A stretch of 64,000 nt of DNA from Leptoclinus maculatus (lineage: Eukaryota; Chordata; Actinopteri; Perciformes; Stichaeidae). A program made the position numbers and the translations under genes. The notes beneath the pieces were generated by a model. It made no database searches and had not been told where the DNA came from. It saw only the letters and a list, made by a program, of their open reading frames with translations. Of the stretch, positions 1-37,033 are shown piece after piece; the first letter of the stretch is position 1, and each line of letters starts with the position of its first letter. The stretch spans positions 8,044,120 through 8,108,119 of the forward strand of contig JAVDOI010000002.1 in assembly GCA_032191485.1 (NCBI GenBank), in the 5' to 3' direction.

Positions 1-1540
1 TTTGTTGTGGGGTGGGCGGCTCCTGACTGAAGATTAAAGACTAACACTGCCAAAGGTGGTTTAGGGTTTTGAGATGGACAGAAGCACAACACTCCCACTA
101 CATCATTAGGCTCCTACAGTCCAGAGATAAGGAACTCTTCTAAATTGTTGCCCCGGGCCCCACAGGACCCCGACCCCTGACTGACAGGCTCAAGCAGATT
201 TACTCCCCGGGTCGACACGAGGTCCAAGGAAAAACAACATTCTTTCACCAACTGGCCATGTAACATAAAAATACTCCCATCATCTCCCCTGGAGGATAGT
301 TTTTAGTTTTATGTTTGGGAATGTTTATGGTAAAAGAAGGAAATCCCCCTGGGAAGATCCCATATTCAGTCCTGTGACTGGCCAGCCATGTCGCTGGTCA
401 GATAGCTGACGGGAGCCTCTAGCCTGAGATGACGATGATGAGACGCAGATCTCAGGGTAGCTCAGAGCAGTTAATCCATTCATGCTGACAAGACCGGGAT
501 GAAAGTAGACTATGGCTTTCTGTGCAGGAGTCTCACTGATTTCATGGCAGGGTGGTGGCCAAAACTACTTCCTTAGCAAGAAGAAAATTCATACACTGAA
601 GCCCGATCACATGGAAAACTCATTCACATGACAAAGTAAGGATGATTTGTTATCAGAGAAATTCCCCCCCCTGATGACACAACACTGCTGACGTGGATTC
701 CTCTCTGTGGAACAACTGACGTCACCAGTAATTGTTATTTTAATAACAGCTGATAATAGCACATCAGTGTATTTAAATTTGACATTTTTACAGCAGTGGG
801 AATTTTATTCAGGCTGGAAAAAGGTCCTCAATCAACCTTTGCAAAATCACAAGTCACTAAACCTTTCAGTTGAAACCTTGATTAATGAATCTGAAAAATA
901 AAGGTTTTTTTTAGGGGTAAGGGAATATGAGGCTGTGTAAACTCTGGAAACACTACTCTCTTTACATTAATGATTCTTTAACACAATTTTAAAGGAAATA
1001 AAACTTAATATCAAAGCTGACAATGTGGCAAAGAAGGAAATTCACCCAAACCAGCAAATAACATAATATCTGGCCGATATGTCGGCAAACCAATACGTCT
1101 TTCTATCACGTTGACAGTTAGGGCAGTTACTGGTCCCTTCAGGCACATCCTGTCTCAATTATCCGCACCCTCATCCCTTTCTCCCTCAACAGCCGCCTGA
1201 CCCCGGTCAGAGCATGGGAAAAGCCAGCCACACACAGCGGACAGCACAGGAAGGAATGCAAGAGACACATGGCTGGCACCAAAGTTTCTAGCAAAGACAA
1301 CAATCATAAATAGCAGATGCAGATGAAGACTCTAAAAACATAATACATCCCTCTCAAGTTGGCAAGGTCAAAGCCATTTGTCATAGAGACGACTGCTGGA
1401 AAAGTTGCAGAGGGGCGTTGGAGGCAGTCCTCCCACGGTTCGCAGCTATAGGACGGGCACCACGGCAGGGCTGGGAGCGGATTGACTTGATGTCAAGCCT
1501 TTTAAGAGACGGTGCAGACAGAGACATGAAATTGTCTTAC
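1..1540 (-). other. rnd2 intron 2, partial
   Basis: This is intron sequence of rnd2, read on the minus strand after a GTAAGA donor at 1540. The next exon should encode the Rho-type segment following the switch II start. I looked for its antisense and did not find it, so the intron runs off the left edge. The region is AT-rich with a few short open frames of no recognisable content. Confidence 0.6.
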
Positions 1541-2246
1541 CTGACGTGTCCCACATGTTCAGCTCAATCCGGTGCTTGTCTATCTCAAAACTGGCTGTGT
1601 AGTTTTCAAACACCGTAGGCACGTAGTTCTGAAAATAAGGGATTCATTTTAGTTATCCAATTAAGACGGACAAGATAAGCATGTGTTTACACAGCCACAG
1701 GCTTCAGAAGAGTAGAGTAAAAAAAATCATATTTGAAATGATGCAGCAGATTAATAAAATAATGGCAGACACATTTAACAGTGAAGCTAGTTCTACACTC
1801 CCATTGGGGATATTTTAGAAATAATAAAACAGATGAAGACAACGCCTTAAAGTTTTATGGGCAGTACTGCAGACACAATAAAAGTCAATTTAGACATTAC
1901 AGGACTATTACAGGGATTTTACAGTCATTCATTACAGTTCTGTCTCCACCAGCGCTTCCTCTCTGTCTTGATTTAACAGTTCTGTCTTTAGGCAGGTGCA
2001 CGTAACCTGCTGAACAAGTGCTGAAGTTGAACTGTTCAATGTTTGTATTCTTTTAATGGCAGTGCTCCTCGCTCATTCACAAACTCCTGGTCTCGTTTAT
2101 CTTCAAATTGAAAGCACTCTGGTTCAGACTTTTGATAGACCTACCTCTGGATAGCAGTCCTTGGCAAAAACGTGCAGGAGTGCTGTTTTCCCACATTGCG
2201 TGTCCCCGACCACCACAATCTTACAGCGGCTGCCTAGACTGTCCAT
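1541..2246 (-). CDS. rnd2: Rho-related GTP-binding protein RhoN (Rnd2), 5' coding exons
   Basis: Two coding exons are present: 2246-2145 (residues 1-34, beginning MDSLGSRCKIVVVGD) and 1628-1541 (29 codons plus one base). Exon 1 ends in a GTAGGT donor; exon 2 follows a TTTTCAG acceptor and ends in GTAAGA. The protein shows the P-loop GDTQCGKTALL, the effector/switch I segment NYVPTVFENYTASF, and LNMWDTSG, where Rnd proteins have Ser in place of the Ala of DTAGQ in active Rho GTPases. Rnd proteins stay GTP-bound, act at membranes and regulate actin and neuronal morphology. The reading ELNMWDTSG favours Rnd2 over Rnd1 or Rnd3, as does the neighbouring vat1, its head-to-head partner in mammals. 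An in-frame ATG 20 codons upstream (2306) exists, but family length favours 2246. The remaining exons, including the C-terminal CAAX end, are outside the window. Intron 1 (1629-2144) holds nothing recognisable. Confidence 0.9.
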
Positions 2247-2520
2247 GGTTTGTCCGTCAGAGGTCTGTTGTTGACACGCGGATGGATTGCATCCAGCATC
2301 CAGCATTGGAGACGCAGCAGAATAGAAGACAGGAAAGAAATATGAGCAAATACATGCGCCGACCCGGTGCGCTTTGTCCAGCTCTCCGTGTGTCCTATAC
2401 GCGCAGCTCCCTGGTCCCGCTGATAGACTGTCTGTCTGACTGGTCGGCTACCGAAACCTGAGGAAGGACGCGCACAGCCTTCACTGGAAACTCCGGCAGT
2501 TTGATTACTGGCCACGCCTT
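2247..2520 (-). promoter_or_regulatory. rnd2: rnd2 5' untranslated region and likely promoter
   Basis: Sequence upstream of the rnd2 start is GC-richer than its surroundings and contains several CpGs up to about 2515, beyond which AT-rich intergenic DNA begins. No TATA box is evident at a convincing distance. The transcription start is not determined; the call rests on position and base composition. Confidence 0.4.
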
Positions 2521-4040
2521 CCTAATATTCTGAATCCCATCACTCAACTGTAATAGGCTGCTCTGATGGGAAGGGTGTGTGGGACAAATAGTTTATAGTG
2601 ACCTTTTTGTCTTATGGTATCCTTTTAATATCTCAATTATAATACTTCAGTAGTGGCTATATTAGTGGGCCTCAGAGTTTATGGAGACAATTCTTTTCCT
2701 GTTGTGTACTTATAAGTCTTTATTGTTTTGCCCTAGAAATGTATTTTTAAGAACAGCAGAATTGAATCTGGGGCACAGAAGAAAGAGTCACTACGTGTAT
2801 TGTGACCCTGCATATATTATTACTATTGGAGGTTCAAATAAAAGAACGTGACTCTATAAAAAAGACTTTATATTTGACCTCAGGTCGTTCTATAACTATA
2901 ATGTTGCAATAAACCGTCATATCACAAGAGCTCAGCAGAGCCAGTTGAAACCACATCTTTTAGGCTTATTCCTCTATGAACCCTGTCAGTGGTTGCACTC
3001 AGCTCTAATCTTAAACTGATATTTCACAAGTAGCAACTTGTTGGCCAACAGTAATGTATCGGCATGCACAGAGTATGCCTCTTTACTGTAACATTTGAAA
3101 CATCTCATCAATGCACTCTGTTGGGAGCCAAGTAGTGAAACCAGTTACCGCAGTCAAAGATTTATTGTTGAAATTAGTGGCTTCAGATCAGTGATTTATT
3201 TATTCACTAAAGCGATACTAGTGCAAATAAGTCACATCTCTCTTAGTGATCAGGTTGTAATGGGATTATTTCTTCACTGAAGTATTGGATACTGTGATAA
3301 ATTGGTCTGCAGGGATGATATTTAAATATTTAAAAACATTTAAATTCAGTTTTTCCTCCTTTTTAAGTAGCAGGAAATAACTCTTAATATGCCAGAGATA
3401 GGCTTGTAAGTAGCTTTAATATTCATAAGGCAGTGTTTTCCTCATTATTTATTTGTTGATAGTGGTGCCTGTTTGTCCCATGATGATCACTGACTAAATA
3501 GCTATTTTTCATGATCACTGTTGGGAAAAGCAGCATAAATAAGGCACATTATGCCTCTTGATTTAGTGCCAGCATGACCTCTTAATGGAGATACAATAAA
3601 TGCAGCATACATAGATAAAGTAGCCCATCAAATTAAGTAGTTAGAGGTGACTGGGCTGCTTTTATGGGTCTCATCGCCTTGCATTTAGCTCGTGTTCCTT
3701 GTAAGTGCCCCGCTGAGGAGTTATTGGTTTTGTGAATGAGATAATTAAATGACGTGGCACCACGTGCCAGACAAGCGCTGTTGAGTCATGTTTCTCCTGC
3801 AGATCGACACTGCCGCCTTCTGGACACAAATTGGTATTACATCATATTTACTTTAGAAGTAGCAAAAGAAAGTCCTATTGAGGAAACAATATCACAATAA
3901 GCAGGAATAGTATAAATCGCAAACAATACAACACACCTGCAAAACTGTTGAATTACTTTTATTCCTCACATTTTTATTTTGGTGGCAGTGGTTTGTGGTA
4001 TCGTTGGATTGTTGGGAGTGCCCCTCTTTCAGTGGTGGTA

Positions 4041-4562
4041 GACGAACGCCTTTACTTTGGCTAAGTAAAAGTACTAATACAACAATGCCTTGGATTCAAA
4101 CTTGTACCTTTTAGTAAAGTATCATCAGATAGCACAGGAGTGATATTAGGAATATGTACCATAAATATAAAAAAAATACTGGTTCTGCAGAAAATCAGCC
4201 CCTGTAACGGATATATTATTGAAATTGTAGGATTGTTTACTGCTGCATTAATGAATAAGCAGCATTTTACTGCTTGTTGTGGTGGTTTGAACTACTTTAT
4301 AGTTCAATAGTTTAGTCCTTTAGTCCAGTGGGGGTCACAAGAAAAATACAGTCTATAACAAAGCATTATATTTTATAAACTTAACATATATTTACTATGG
4401 TAAAATCCTAATCTGATAAGTAACTAGTAACTAACAACTGTAAAATATTTCCCTCCAAAATGTAGTGGAATTTTAAAAAGGCATTAAATGTAAATGCTCA
4501 CGTTTAGTAGAAGTACCTGAAAATTGCACATGCAGTACTTTAGTCATGTACTTCTTTACTTC
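4041..4562. repeat. Near-complete copy of a dispersed teleost repeat
   Basis: The left edge carries 'taagtaaaagtactaatac' and the right edge 'agtagaagtacctgaaaat' and 'gcagtactttagtcatgtac'. The interior includes 'cctccaaaatgtagtggaa'. This order matches a non-autonomous element, about 0.5 kb long, that I recognise from many teleost genomes, where its ends read like acttaagtaaaagta and cagtacttgagtaaatgtact. I do not assign a class name. It appears diverged. Confidence 0.7.
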
Positions 4563-5454
4563 CGCTCCCCGATCCTAATGCATATTACTTTTACTTATGT
4601 CACCTAGCCTATTTAACACAAGTATTGTTCTTTGTTACATTTGAAGTTGCATCTGTTACACAGTGGCCTAATCACAAAAGTCACAATGAAAAGTAATGAT
4701 AAAAAAAATGAGCCACATCAGCAGCTGCAGCAGAGAAGAAATTGCTGGTGTGGTTTGGTCGCAGGAGGGCAGAGCTCCAGAGACTCCATGTCCAGAGAGG
4801 TGACACTCTGGAAAAGAGGTTGAACACATGTGTTCACTGGCCGAGTGTCAGGGGTGTGCGTACGTATTGCACATGGGCCAGGGCTTGTAGTCAGTGAACG
4901 GTGCATAACAATGCAATGACATAAAGGATGACCTCATTATGGGTTATAGTTATGTTACCATTACTGCTCCTTGACATAGTTTTAACAATAGGTTGCATCA
5001 ACCTTAATTAATCATTGGTTTAATGCATCGCTCGACCAGCACGCTAAGTGACCCAAATTGAACACACTCAACAGGTGCATGCTGGAGCTGGCTAACATGC
5101 TAAATGCTAAAATGCTCATGCTGGGGATGTTATATTCTTCTGTTGATTCTCTAAGAAGTTTTATTTGTGGCTCAATAGGTCTAATGCTTGTTGCACCCGC
5201 CGTGGTGTTCAAATACTTGGTTTAGGCCTATACTGTCTGTCAGATTGGTTTAATGTCTGAGTTTCATGCTCTTATTGGGTTAACTCTAGTAAGGCTATAC
5301 AGAGGAAGGCAATGGTATATTTATAACTTGTAGCCTAATGCTGCAGGGGAGGCTACAGGCTGCAAAGTGCTGTTCAAAGAAATTCATTTGTGTTGGTTTG
5401 GACAGAAGTTGCTCCACTAAAGCTATATGTTGACATTTAATGCAATATATAGTG

Positions 5455-5570
5455 TAGCCTTACGTTTACTCAAAGTGCATTTTTACTTCACTGCTTTTTA
5501 CTCCCATCTAAGTACATTTTGACACAAGTACTTTTATTTTTACTTGAGTAAAATGTCTTTAAAATAACTA
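5455..5570. repeat. Fragment of an 'acttttacttgagtaaaat'-type repeat
   Basis: Contains 'tttttacttcactgcttttt', 'ctaagtacattttgacacaa' and 'tttttacttgagtaaaatgt', typical of teleost dispersed-repeat ends related to the element at 4041-4562. Only one end is obvious. Confidence 0.5.
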
Positions 5571-8279
5571 ATTGATTATGGTATTCTAGTAGTCTTTCCA
5601 TGGAGAGGTTGTTGCTGTAGTGTTTCTCAAATTGAATGTTTTCAAATCTTTCAAAAAAACAAAACTTCTTTCAGCTTTATTATACTTGAAGTGTGGTAAA
5701 TAATTTAGGGGCAGATATCCCAAAACTTGGGCAGACTTAGCATCTGTGGTATGGGAGAAGATCACTCTTTCAGTCAATAGAACAGCAGGTGGCAGTATGT
5801 ATTCATTACCCAGACCTTGTGGGACACAGAATATAATATATTACTTTTCATAAGTTAACTGAGCAGACAGGAGGTCTCTATAGGAAGCTGCTGGAGCTCA
5901 TCATTTTGTTCTTAAATTCATAGACATTTCCCGTATTGCTTTTTATGAAAGTATGTACATAAATGGATACATATTTACAATAAATGGTAGGTGGATTACT
6001 CTCACTCTCATGCTGACTATTCTGCTGCATCTGCCAGCAAGCTGGTAAAGTGTTCTGCATTCCCATTGCCTGTATATTAGTATGTGCTAAGAGATGCTTT
6101 GATGGATATGCTACTCAACCAATAAACTCATTACACCCATGCATGAACAGAGCAGAGATATGAGCAGCAGATCACTCAACAAGAGGGTAGATGAACAAAA
6201 AAGAATAAATAAATGGCCAGAGGTTGAGTTGGTAAGGAGCCAGTATGCACTGACTTCTGGATTCGGAGATCTCGGGTTCTGTAAACTTGCCAAGAAGACT
6301 GTGAAAACAAAAGCTCTTCCAAACAGCATTTTCATTTTAGAGTACTAATACAATACCTAATACCATTAGGAAACATAGGTGAAAACACTTGTGTGGGATG
6401 ACCATGGGTGGGCAGGAGCTTTAAGACATCAGGAAATATCATAAGTAGATAGAATTTGCTCTACCTTGACCAGCTACAACAATATAATGCTGCTTATACG
6501 TTGGGGTTTAACACAGTGGCAGGCAAAAATCTTAGGCATAACAAGATATATTACTTAGTGAGGGTCATAATCCAAAAAGACTGGAAGCCACTGGTTTAGC
6601 ATAACAGCAGCACTGAAAGCAATTCTGAATCTTGTTCATGGATATTGTAATAATCTTTGAAAGAATAACAGTCTAGCATCAAGAAGGTAATCAAGCTTTT
6701 TTTTTTTTAACTCTGTCACAATAAATCATGCAGCCAACATGTGTAAGATTTGTTATAAAACCCAGTATTTGCCCAGTTTTAATGCCACTTTGTATATCAG
6801 CCACACTCTGGCTGGAGATGGTCCAGACTCCCTGCAGACTGTATTTGCCTGGCAGAGTGGTGACACGGTACTTTATCCAGGCCAAATTACCCCACTGAGC
6901 AACATTATGCATTCGGTAACCTACTTAGACGACAGAGGAAGTCTCCAAACTACACCAGGTGTCCAAGGCAAATGCATCTCTGTTCCTGCATCGTATCCCT
7001 GTGTTCCTTTAGCTGCAGCCACTTCCTGTGATGGATACATTTTCAAACATTGTTAAGCTGCTGGAACACGTTCTGAAAATTTCATCTTGGCCCCACAGTG
7101 AAACGATAGAAAGCTTTCCCATTGACCTCCACTTTTAATCCCTTTTTTCGGATTCCAACCTGCAGTCCAAGTCATTTTCCTGCTACATTACCATACTGGC
7201 CCTGTCAGAGCTAATGAGGAGAAGAGCCACTCAGCGAGCACCCACCGCATACTGATGTATTTCCAGAGTGGCTCAGTGTGGTCGGTTGGGAAGAACAGAA
7301 AATCTGCCTTGTAACATTTTGGCCATGTCAAAGCGGCAGATCAATAATGCCTGCATCCTACATCATTTAAGCCCCGTGGGATATTGATTGGGTCACTGCT
7401 TACTTTGGCCTCAGAAGTGCTGAGTGGCTCTTTACTGCCACAAGGTGTCTCACCACTCCTCTTGTGGTGAAATCTCTCTGAATGGTCACTGGGTTGATCC
7501 CTCAGCTCTAAAGGTAAAGAGCTGGAGAATATGAATAGACCCTGGTTCCTTTATGAGACGGATATAAGTGATACTGACTGTTACATCTGTGATCATACCA
7601 CGTCTTGTTCCAATCACACAATCCACCAGGACTCCAAAAGACTGTAACCCTGCACCATGAATTTGAATGGAGAGGTCATCCCGACCTTATGGCTCTGGCT
7701 CCCTGAAGTGAAGCTGAATACAGGTTATATCGTTTAATCAGAAACTGGCGTGACCTCAACACAAACTCATATTTTTCTGAGCTGCCTGCACAGGGAAGTT
7801 GTAACAATGAGCGGTACGCAGGCCCAAAGTTCCTGCAAATCCCACTGTAGAATAGGCGGCATAAACAGACATTTCCTCCGACTCCTACTGTTCCAGCACC
7901 ACACACCTCACCGTTAAACAAGCAGCTGTAAACAGAAAGAAAGAAGCAGATACTTGTTGAAAGAAATATTCATTTCCGAAATATTCATGTGCTTTCTATT
8001 TCATCACATAAGGGCAATACACTGTGTTCTGATTATATGTTACAGTCAGCTCAAACATGAAAAATCAATACACTGTTGAGTTTATAGTGATTTATTGTCT
8101 CTCAATGGTTAAACCCATAATTTATCTCTCTGACTTCCTTATTTGGCATGCTGCGTTTTTGCTCTTACGAGAATACAGCATTTTAACTGACTTGCAGTAA
8201 TCACCAGTTTTTGGTTTTGCATGGGTTGTCTTTAACTTTATTTGCCTTTTTAGCTATAATTGAATTTTTTGCAAATCAC

Positions 8280-8666
8280 CTCTGCTTGATGCAATATATG
8301 CTTATCTTATAGCCCTACCCCAGACAGCCAAACACGCCCAGTCACAGACGCCAATCCCTGCGTTTCCACAGCTCTCCGTGTTTTCCAGCCTGCCTCTGTC
8401 TCGTCCCACTCGCACACTCTGTCAGAGCGCGGCGTTGACAGCTACTGGCCACTGAACAGCCCACTTTGTCGGGGTTTGTGTCTCCACGCAAGACTGCTGA
8501 AAAAGACGCTCCTACTCTCGCATTGTCTTTTATTCGCAAGGCAAGCACACGCGACAAAACAACAAGCCCGTCCACGGCAACAGAAGCACAAGAAGTATAT
8601 ACAAAAAGAAAAAAAAGCCTTTAGGTAATTTTCTAGACTCATCACTGTCTTTCATCTCTCTGCACA
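8280..8666 (+). promoter_or_regulatory. vat1: vat1 promoter and 5' untranslated region
   Basis: The sequence changes from AT-rich to CpG-containing at about 8310 and runs without a splice acceptor into the vat1 start codon. Candidate elements include 'cttatag' at about 8306 and a CACCC/GC-box-like 'aacacgccca' at 8331-8340. The transcription start is not fixed by the sequence alone. Confidence 0.4.
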
Positions 8667-32206
<23,540 letters not shown>

Positions 32207-32506
32207 GAGGGAGGGATGGATAGTCAAGCAGACCGGCAGGGAGTTTGTGTCCTGGGAGCAGGGGGTGGGGTGGGGTGGGGGGGAGGATGGAGATGGATGG
32301 GGTGGGAGGTTGGGGGTTGGAGAGTAAGCAAGGATTGGAAGGAGTTAGAAGGGTAGATTACAAAATGATCACACCACTGTCGATCGATCATCTCTTCCAC
32401 CTCCCCTCCGCCTCACCCTCGAGAATCCACAATAGCAGTGATTACTCAGGCCTGGCTCCACCCATCCCCCTCCCATCCGTTTATTTTGCCTTTATCTCTA
32501 TAAAAA

Positions 32507-32512
32507 AATAAA
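32507..32512 (+). terminator. vat1: Candidate vat1 poly(A) signal
   Basis: AATAAA lies 301 bases after the vat1 stop, inside an A-rich run. It is the first canonical hexamer on the plus strand after the stop. Confidence 0.5.
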
Positions 32513-33694
32513 AAAGTCCAATCACTTGTAACCCTTGGTAAAAGCCAAACGTATCTGTGCCTCACCAGATTCAGAAAAAAACGCAGCAAACACTCAAATC
32601 ATTTGTACTATTGGGAATGACGGCACAAGCCGTGGAGGATTGTGGGTATGGTCCAGGCTTGGGGCAAATTACTGTTTCCTTGACAACCCTGCTCGCACTC
32701 CGGCCCCACCCTCGACCCCCCCCTCCCCCATGCCCCTCCACACCTCAACTCCCACTGTGCTAAATTGTTCTGCTCTGACTTCCACCTGCCACCTCCTCTT
32801 CCCCCCTTACTGTGCTGAGTCCCCTCCCCCTACACCTCCACCACCACCATCCCCCCCACACACCCCCTCACACCCAACCCATTCACGGGTCGGACCCACA
32901 GACAGGCAACTAAGACGGGCAGATAAACGGAGAACAACACCCACCCACACGTTGCTCTCTTAGTGTCCAATGCTTAGTTATGTCACAGAGGATGAGTCAG
33001 AGATGCCTGCAATTGGCTGATGCACCCCAGCTTTCCTGCAGATATTTGCATCATGGTTTTGATCATGAATTGTGTGATTGCTCAGACAATGGTGGTAATG
33101 CTACCAGCCCTATCTTCTGTTATCATATAGGTGGCCTTCGCTGCGTTATATATTGTATCAGTCTCTATCAGTAGAGAGGGAGACGGCTCCAAAACTCATG
33201 CGTTCCCACCAAATTTCAGTGAAGTTATTATAATGACTGCAGTTTTGCACTTGCCTATGAATTGCCCTCATAATGAGCCTTTCTGTGCGGTGCTGAATAG
33301 GGAGGCAGAAATCATTGCTCAGCTTCCCTCTCCTTAGTTAGAGATTTTTCTAGCTGACCAACTGTTGGCAAGAAGTGCGCAGTGCCAATTAAGAGAGAAT
33401 TTGTTTCTGCTCAAACAAGCCACAAATACACACTGGTACACACTCTGAATGTGATGAAAGAGACACTGTCATGCTGAGACAGTGAAGCATCTGAAATGAG
33501 CAAGTTAAAAAGGCCAATATCAGCCCTTTCTCCCTCAGGATCAGGCTTTCTTCCTCCCTGATCCTCCTCGAGGCATTCCATGGCATTCTGCTCCTTTCAC
33601 AGCGACTGTTCGCCTGTCGATCACCCTGACCTGAGAGAGGAGAATTCAATTCAAGCTGGCGTCCATACTTCGCCTCCCTTGCTTGTCTCTACTC

Positions 33695-33696
<2 letters not shown>

Positions 33697-33755
<59 letters not shown>
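33697..33755. repeat. (CT)n microsatellite
   Basis: About 29 uninterrupted CT units; a Leu-Ser false frame results. Confidence 0.96.
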
Positions 33756-33759
<4 letters not shown>

Positions 33760-36700
33760 CTCTTTCCATTTCCCTCTCTATGGTCGGCATAGCAACAGGC
33801 GTCAGGCTCGTCAGAGAAGGCTCTGTGGTCTGTTTCTCCGACTCCCTCTCCCTCTGTTTCTCTATTCAGCTTGTCCCCTCGAGCAGTATTACAACAGGTG
33901 TGAATGGTATTAATGATTTTAAATGATAAAATGAAGAGACGGAACCTTTTTTTAAGGTTGTTAGTTTTGCACTCACAAGCAGTTTGTTCACTCCGGTGAA
34001 ATTGAAATCAAGTACTGACAATGTGTGCTGGCAAAAACAGCGCACCGCTCCCCCTAATGGCCAGTGTGAATCTTGTCTCACTGGTGTAATGTAATTGAAG
34101 TAAATCCTAAGCATTCATAATAAATCCCACTGGGTGGACTCTAAACCTTAATGTAGGAGGATATCTTTAAACCTTAGACATATCTCTACCTGCCTGCCTG
34201 CCTGTCTGTCTGTGAGCCCGGCGTCAGTGTTGAGACTCAGATGGGGACTAGTGACTTTGTAAAAAAACACAAAACAAAATGTTTAAAAAAAAAAAAAAGA
34301 AAGACAAAAGTTGTTGTGTTAGCATGAGTGGCCTCCCTCATGTGCCGTGTGTGGTGTGCCATTGTGTGTGAAGATGTGTGTGTCCTCAGGTCGTTTGTCA
34401 GGTTTTAAAAGCACCCTCTCCCTACCCCTGCCACATTTCCCCCTCACACTACTCTGCTACAGTATTATGTAGCTCCAACTGCAACCCTCCCTTCTTACCT
34501 TCTTACCTTCTTACTCTATCTCTCTCCCCTCCTGTCTGATAAGAGGCCTGTGTTATGAGGACAGTTGGTATTAGTATTTTGCACTCTGCTCGCTGATCTT
34601 AATGCACTTACAGGCATGGCAGTCGCACTCCAGTCCCACGCAGGCTTTGATTCGGCTCCAGTTTTGCAGCCTGTTTGCCATCATCCACTCCCAGTGTATC
34701 TGCTGAAGCTCACCGAAAGCACAGGTGGCACACACACACACACACACACACGAAAAAGGTCCCCCTATTTTCAGCTTGACAGTTCCTGCCCAGGCCACTT
34801 CTCCTGGGTGGCAGCTGAAATCAAAGCACTCATCCATCCTTGACCGTGGGGAGTAAAATGTTTAGCAGGTGGAGTGAACTGGGCTGGAGTGCGTCGGCCA
34901 CGCTGGTGTGGGGAGTGACTGTGTCCTGTCAGCCTCTGGTTAGTGTTCTGTTCTAATCTGCTGGGCTCCCTTTGTGAACCTGTGGACGGTGCCATGTGAG
35001 AAACAAACGCTTCGGTTAAAAAAAAAAAAAAAAGATGTTTTACTTAATATGTTATTTTAATTTACCTTTATATTTCTGTTTGTTTGTCTGTTTTGTTATC
35101 CAAGGGTTTAAAGTTCAAAGCTCATACTCTTATGTGGGGACCTGCCAACCTGCACTCCTTTTAAATGTGATGAAGTCTTTCTGTTGGTCCGAACCATGTG
35201 TGCCAAATTGTATGTATATTCTTCTGTCAATGCTTTGAATATTAACTGCATAAAAAATATGAAGACAATTCTGTTTTTGGATGCATTTCCGTCAACCTTG
35301 AAGAAAAGTGAAAATACAAAAGAGTCGTCACAGTGTGTCAGATCCCAAATGCTCATGGGTGCTGACAGATTTTTTTTGCTGCAGTTTACAAAAGGTTTAA
35401 CACAATTTGTCGTTTTTGATTGGTTGCAGTCGTGCTATAGCATAGGCCTGCACTGTGCCTCTCTCCCTGCACAGTTTACCTCAATCCGAGGCGCCTCCCT
35501 CCGTATTTATATCCTTTTCACTGTGTTTTACCAGCTCTCACGCCATGTCGACCACAACAGGTTGAAGTGTTTACATCCATAATATTAGTATCACAGTGAA
35601 AAGGGACTGGATATGGTGCTTTTAAGGTTCAAAACTACACCAAAAGACAGAGATTCACTGAAATCTGCAAATTTCCTCCAAATCCAAAGCTCCATGGTAT
35701 TCCTCTCTATGGATTTCTATTCCTTTCCGTTTGTTTCCAAATGGCTTGTGTAGCAAGTGAGGGAGCAGATGTTTTCACACAGCTGTACAGGAACGCCAAT
35801 ACTGCAACACAGCTGCACAAAACCCCAGCTTATTGGCTGATAATAGCTCAGCTTTTGCCTGCCCCAGACACAACATTTCCGCTTTACAGCTGATCCCAGT
35901 TCACTCAAGGAATATTAGAGACGTTCCTCTTTTCCTGTGGCCGGTGCAACATCCGCAGCCCAAAAATTCCTCTCCAGATCGCCCCCTTCTTTCTCCCTAC
36001 ATAATCATAACAAATATAACATCAGTTTGACATCTGGAATTTGAAATTGCATGCATTCATCGGCATGTGGAAAACCTATTATAATCTCTGTCTTTCTCTC
36101 AACATTTTCCCCTTGGTTCTTTTGAGCTAAGATGCCTTTGAGATGGACTCTATCAGTTGGGCGGGTGGCGGCTGCCTGAGAGCACTTCCACCGTGGTGAA
36201 GCTGCAGTGTAATGTCATCTTGAAATGGTTTCCCAGTCATTCCAGACACTTATGCAAAAGTACTTAGCAACTGCACAGGAGAAAGAAAACAGTGTTTCAA
36301 AGATAAAATAAACAAAGGGATACTTTTTCTGAACATTTGCAGTTTTAGATTTGATATTATGAATTAACACTCGTAGTTTTAGGTTTGAAAAACACGCTAA
36401 GACAATGAGCGTAGTATTTCCAATAGCTACTCTTCCGTCTGTCTTGGCTTGTATAGCTGAAGTCCGTCACAGGCACCCACCGTTCAGCTTTGAGGTGAAT
36501 TTCTTTCAGTTTTGATATGGTTTCTCAGGTCATTCCAAACAGCAGGTTTCTTCACATAAGAAACTACTTACTTTTGCATTCACTAACACACAAACAACTT
36601 CATCCAGTTTCTCTGAGTTCACTGCACAAACTGTCACACCATCCATGTTCTATGTAAGCTTTAGTACTCCACTCCCAGTCCCAGGCTCTGACAGTGGGTT

Positions 36701-37012
36701 ATTTCCAAATTCAGAGCCACTGTGTTCACTCATTCACAACCTGAGAACCCAAACAACCACATCTGCCCGCAGCTATTGTTTCCTTAGCAGCCATTTTTAC
36801 ATCACAGCAACATTGCAGAGAAGCAATGGAAGTACAACCTGGCTGGGCTTGTCATGTACAGTACTATGATGCATGTTTAGTCGACCAGAAAATAAGGCAT
36901 GTGTCTATGTACAGATCACACCGTCTCTTTCCACGATAGTTCAGTAGTCACGTAGTGGTGTGGTGTGAGGGAGGAGAATGCCCTTCCAGTCGTATCAAGT
37001 TGCCAACTGAAG

Positions 37013-37033
37013 CCCCCCCCCCCCCCCCCCCCC
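37013..37033 (+). repeat. Poly-C run
   Basis: 21 consecutive C in the intergenic region. Confidence 0.93.

Larger units (their letters stand above)
2521..8279. other. rnd2-vat1 intergenic region
   Basis: AT-rich DNA between the divergent rnd2 and vat1 genes. Open frames are short and unlike known proteins; the longest (6739-7056, 105 codons) has no recognisable domain or splice context. The interval holds dispersed-repeat copies (listed separately), a low-repeat stretch at about 3400-3790 that looks like a possible conserved non-coding element, and poly-T at 6696-6709. No RNA gene was recognised. Confidence 0.6.

Noticed and set aside
2108..2461. 117-codon plus-strand open frame
   Set aside because: It is antisense to rnd2 exon 1 and its 5' region; no domain is recognisable and the minus-strand reading is a clear Rnd protein.
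5782..5795. CTCF-like cagcaggtggcagt
   Set aside because: The motif is common within teleost repeats and lacks support from its surroundings.
6739..7056. 105-codon plus-strand open frame in the rnd2-vat1 interval
   Set aside because: No similarity to a known family, no splice context and no promoter features; length is within chance.
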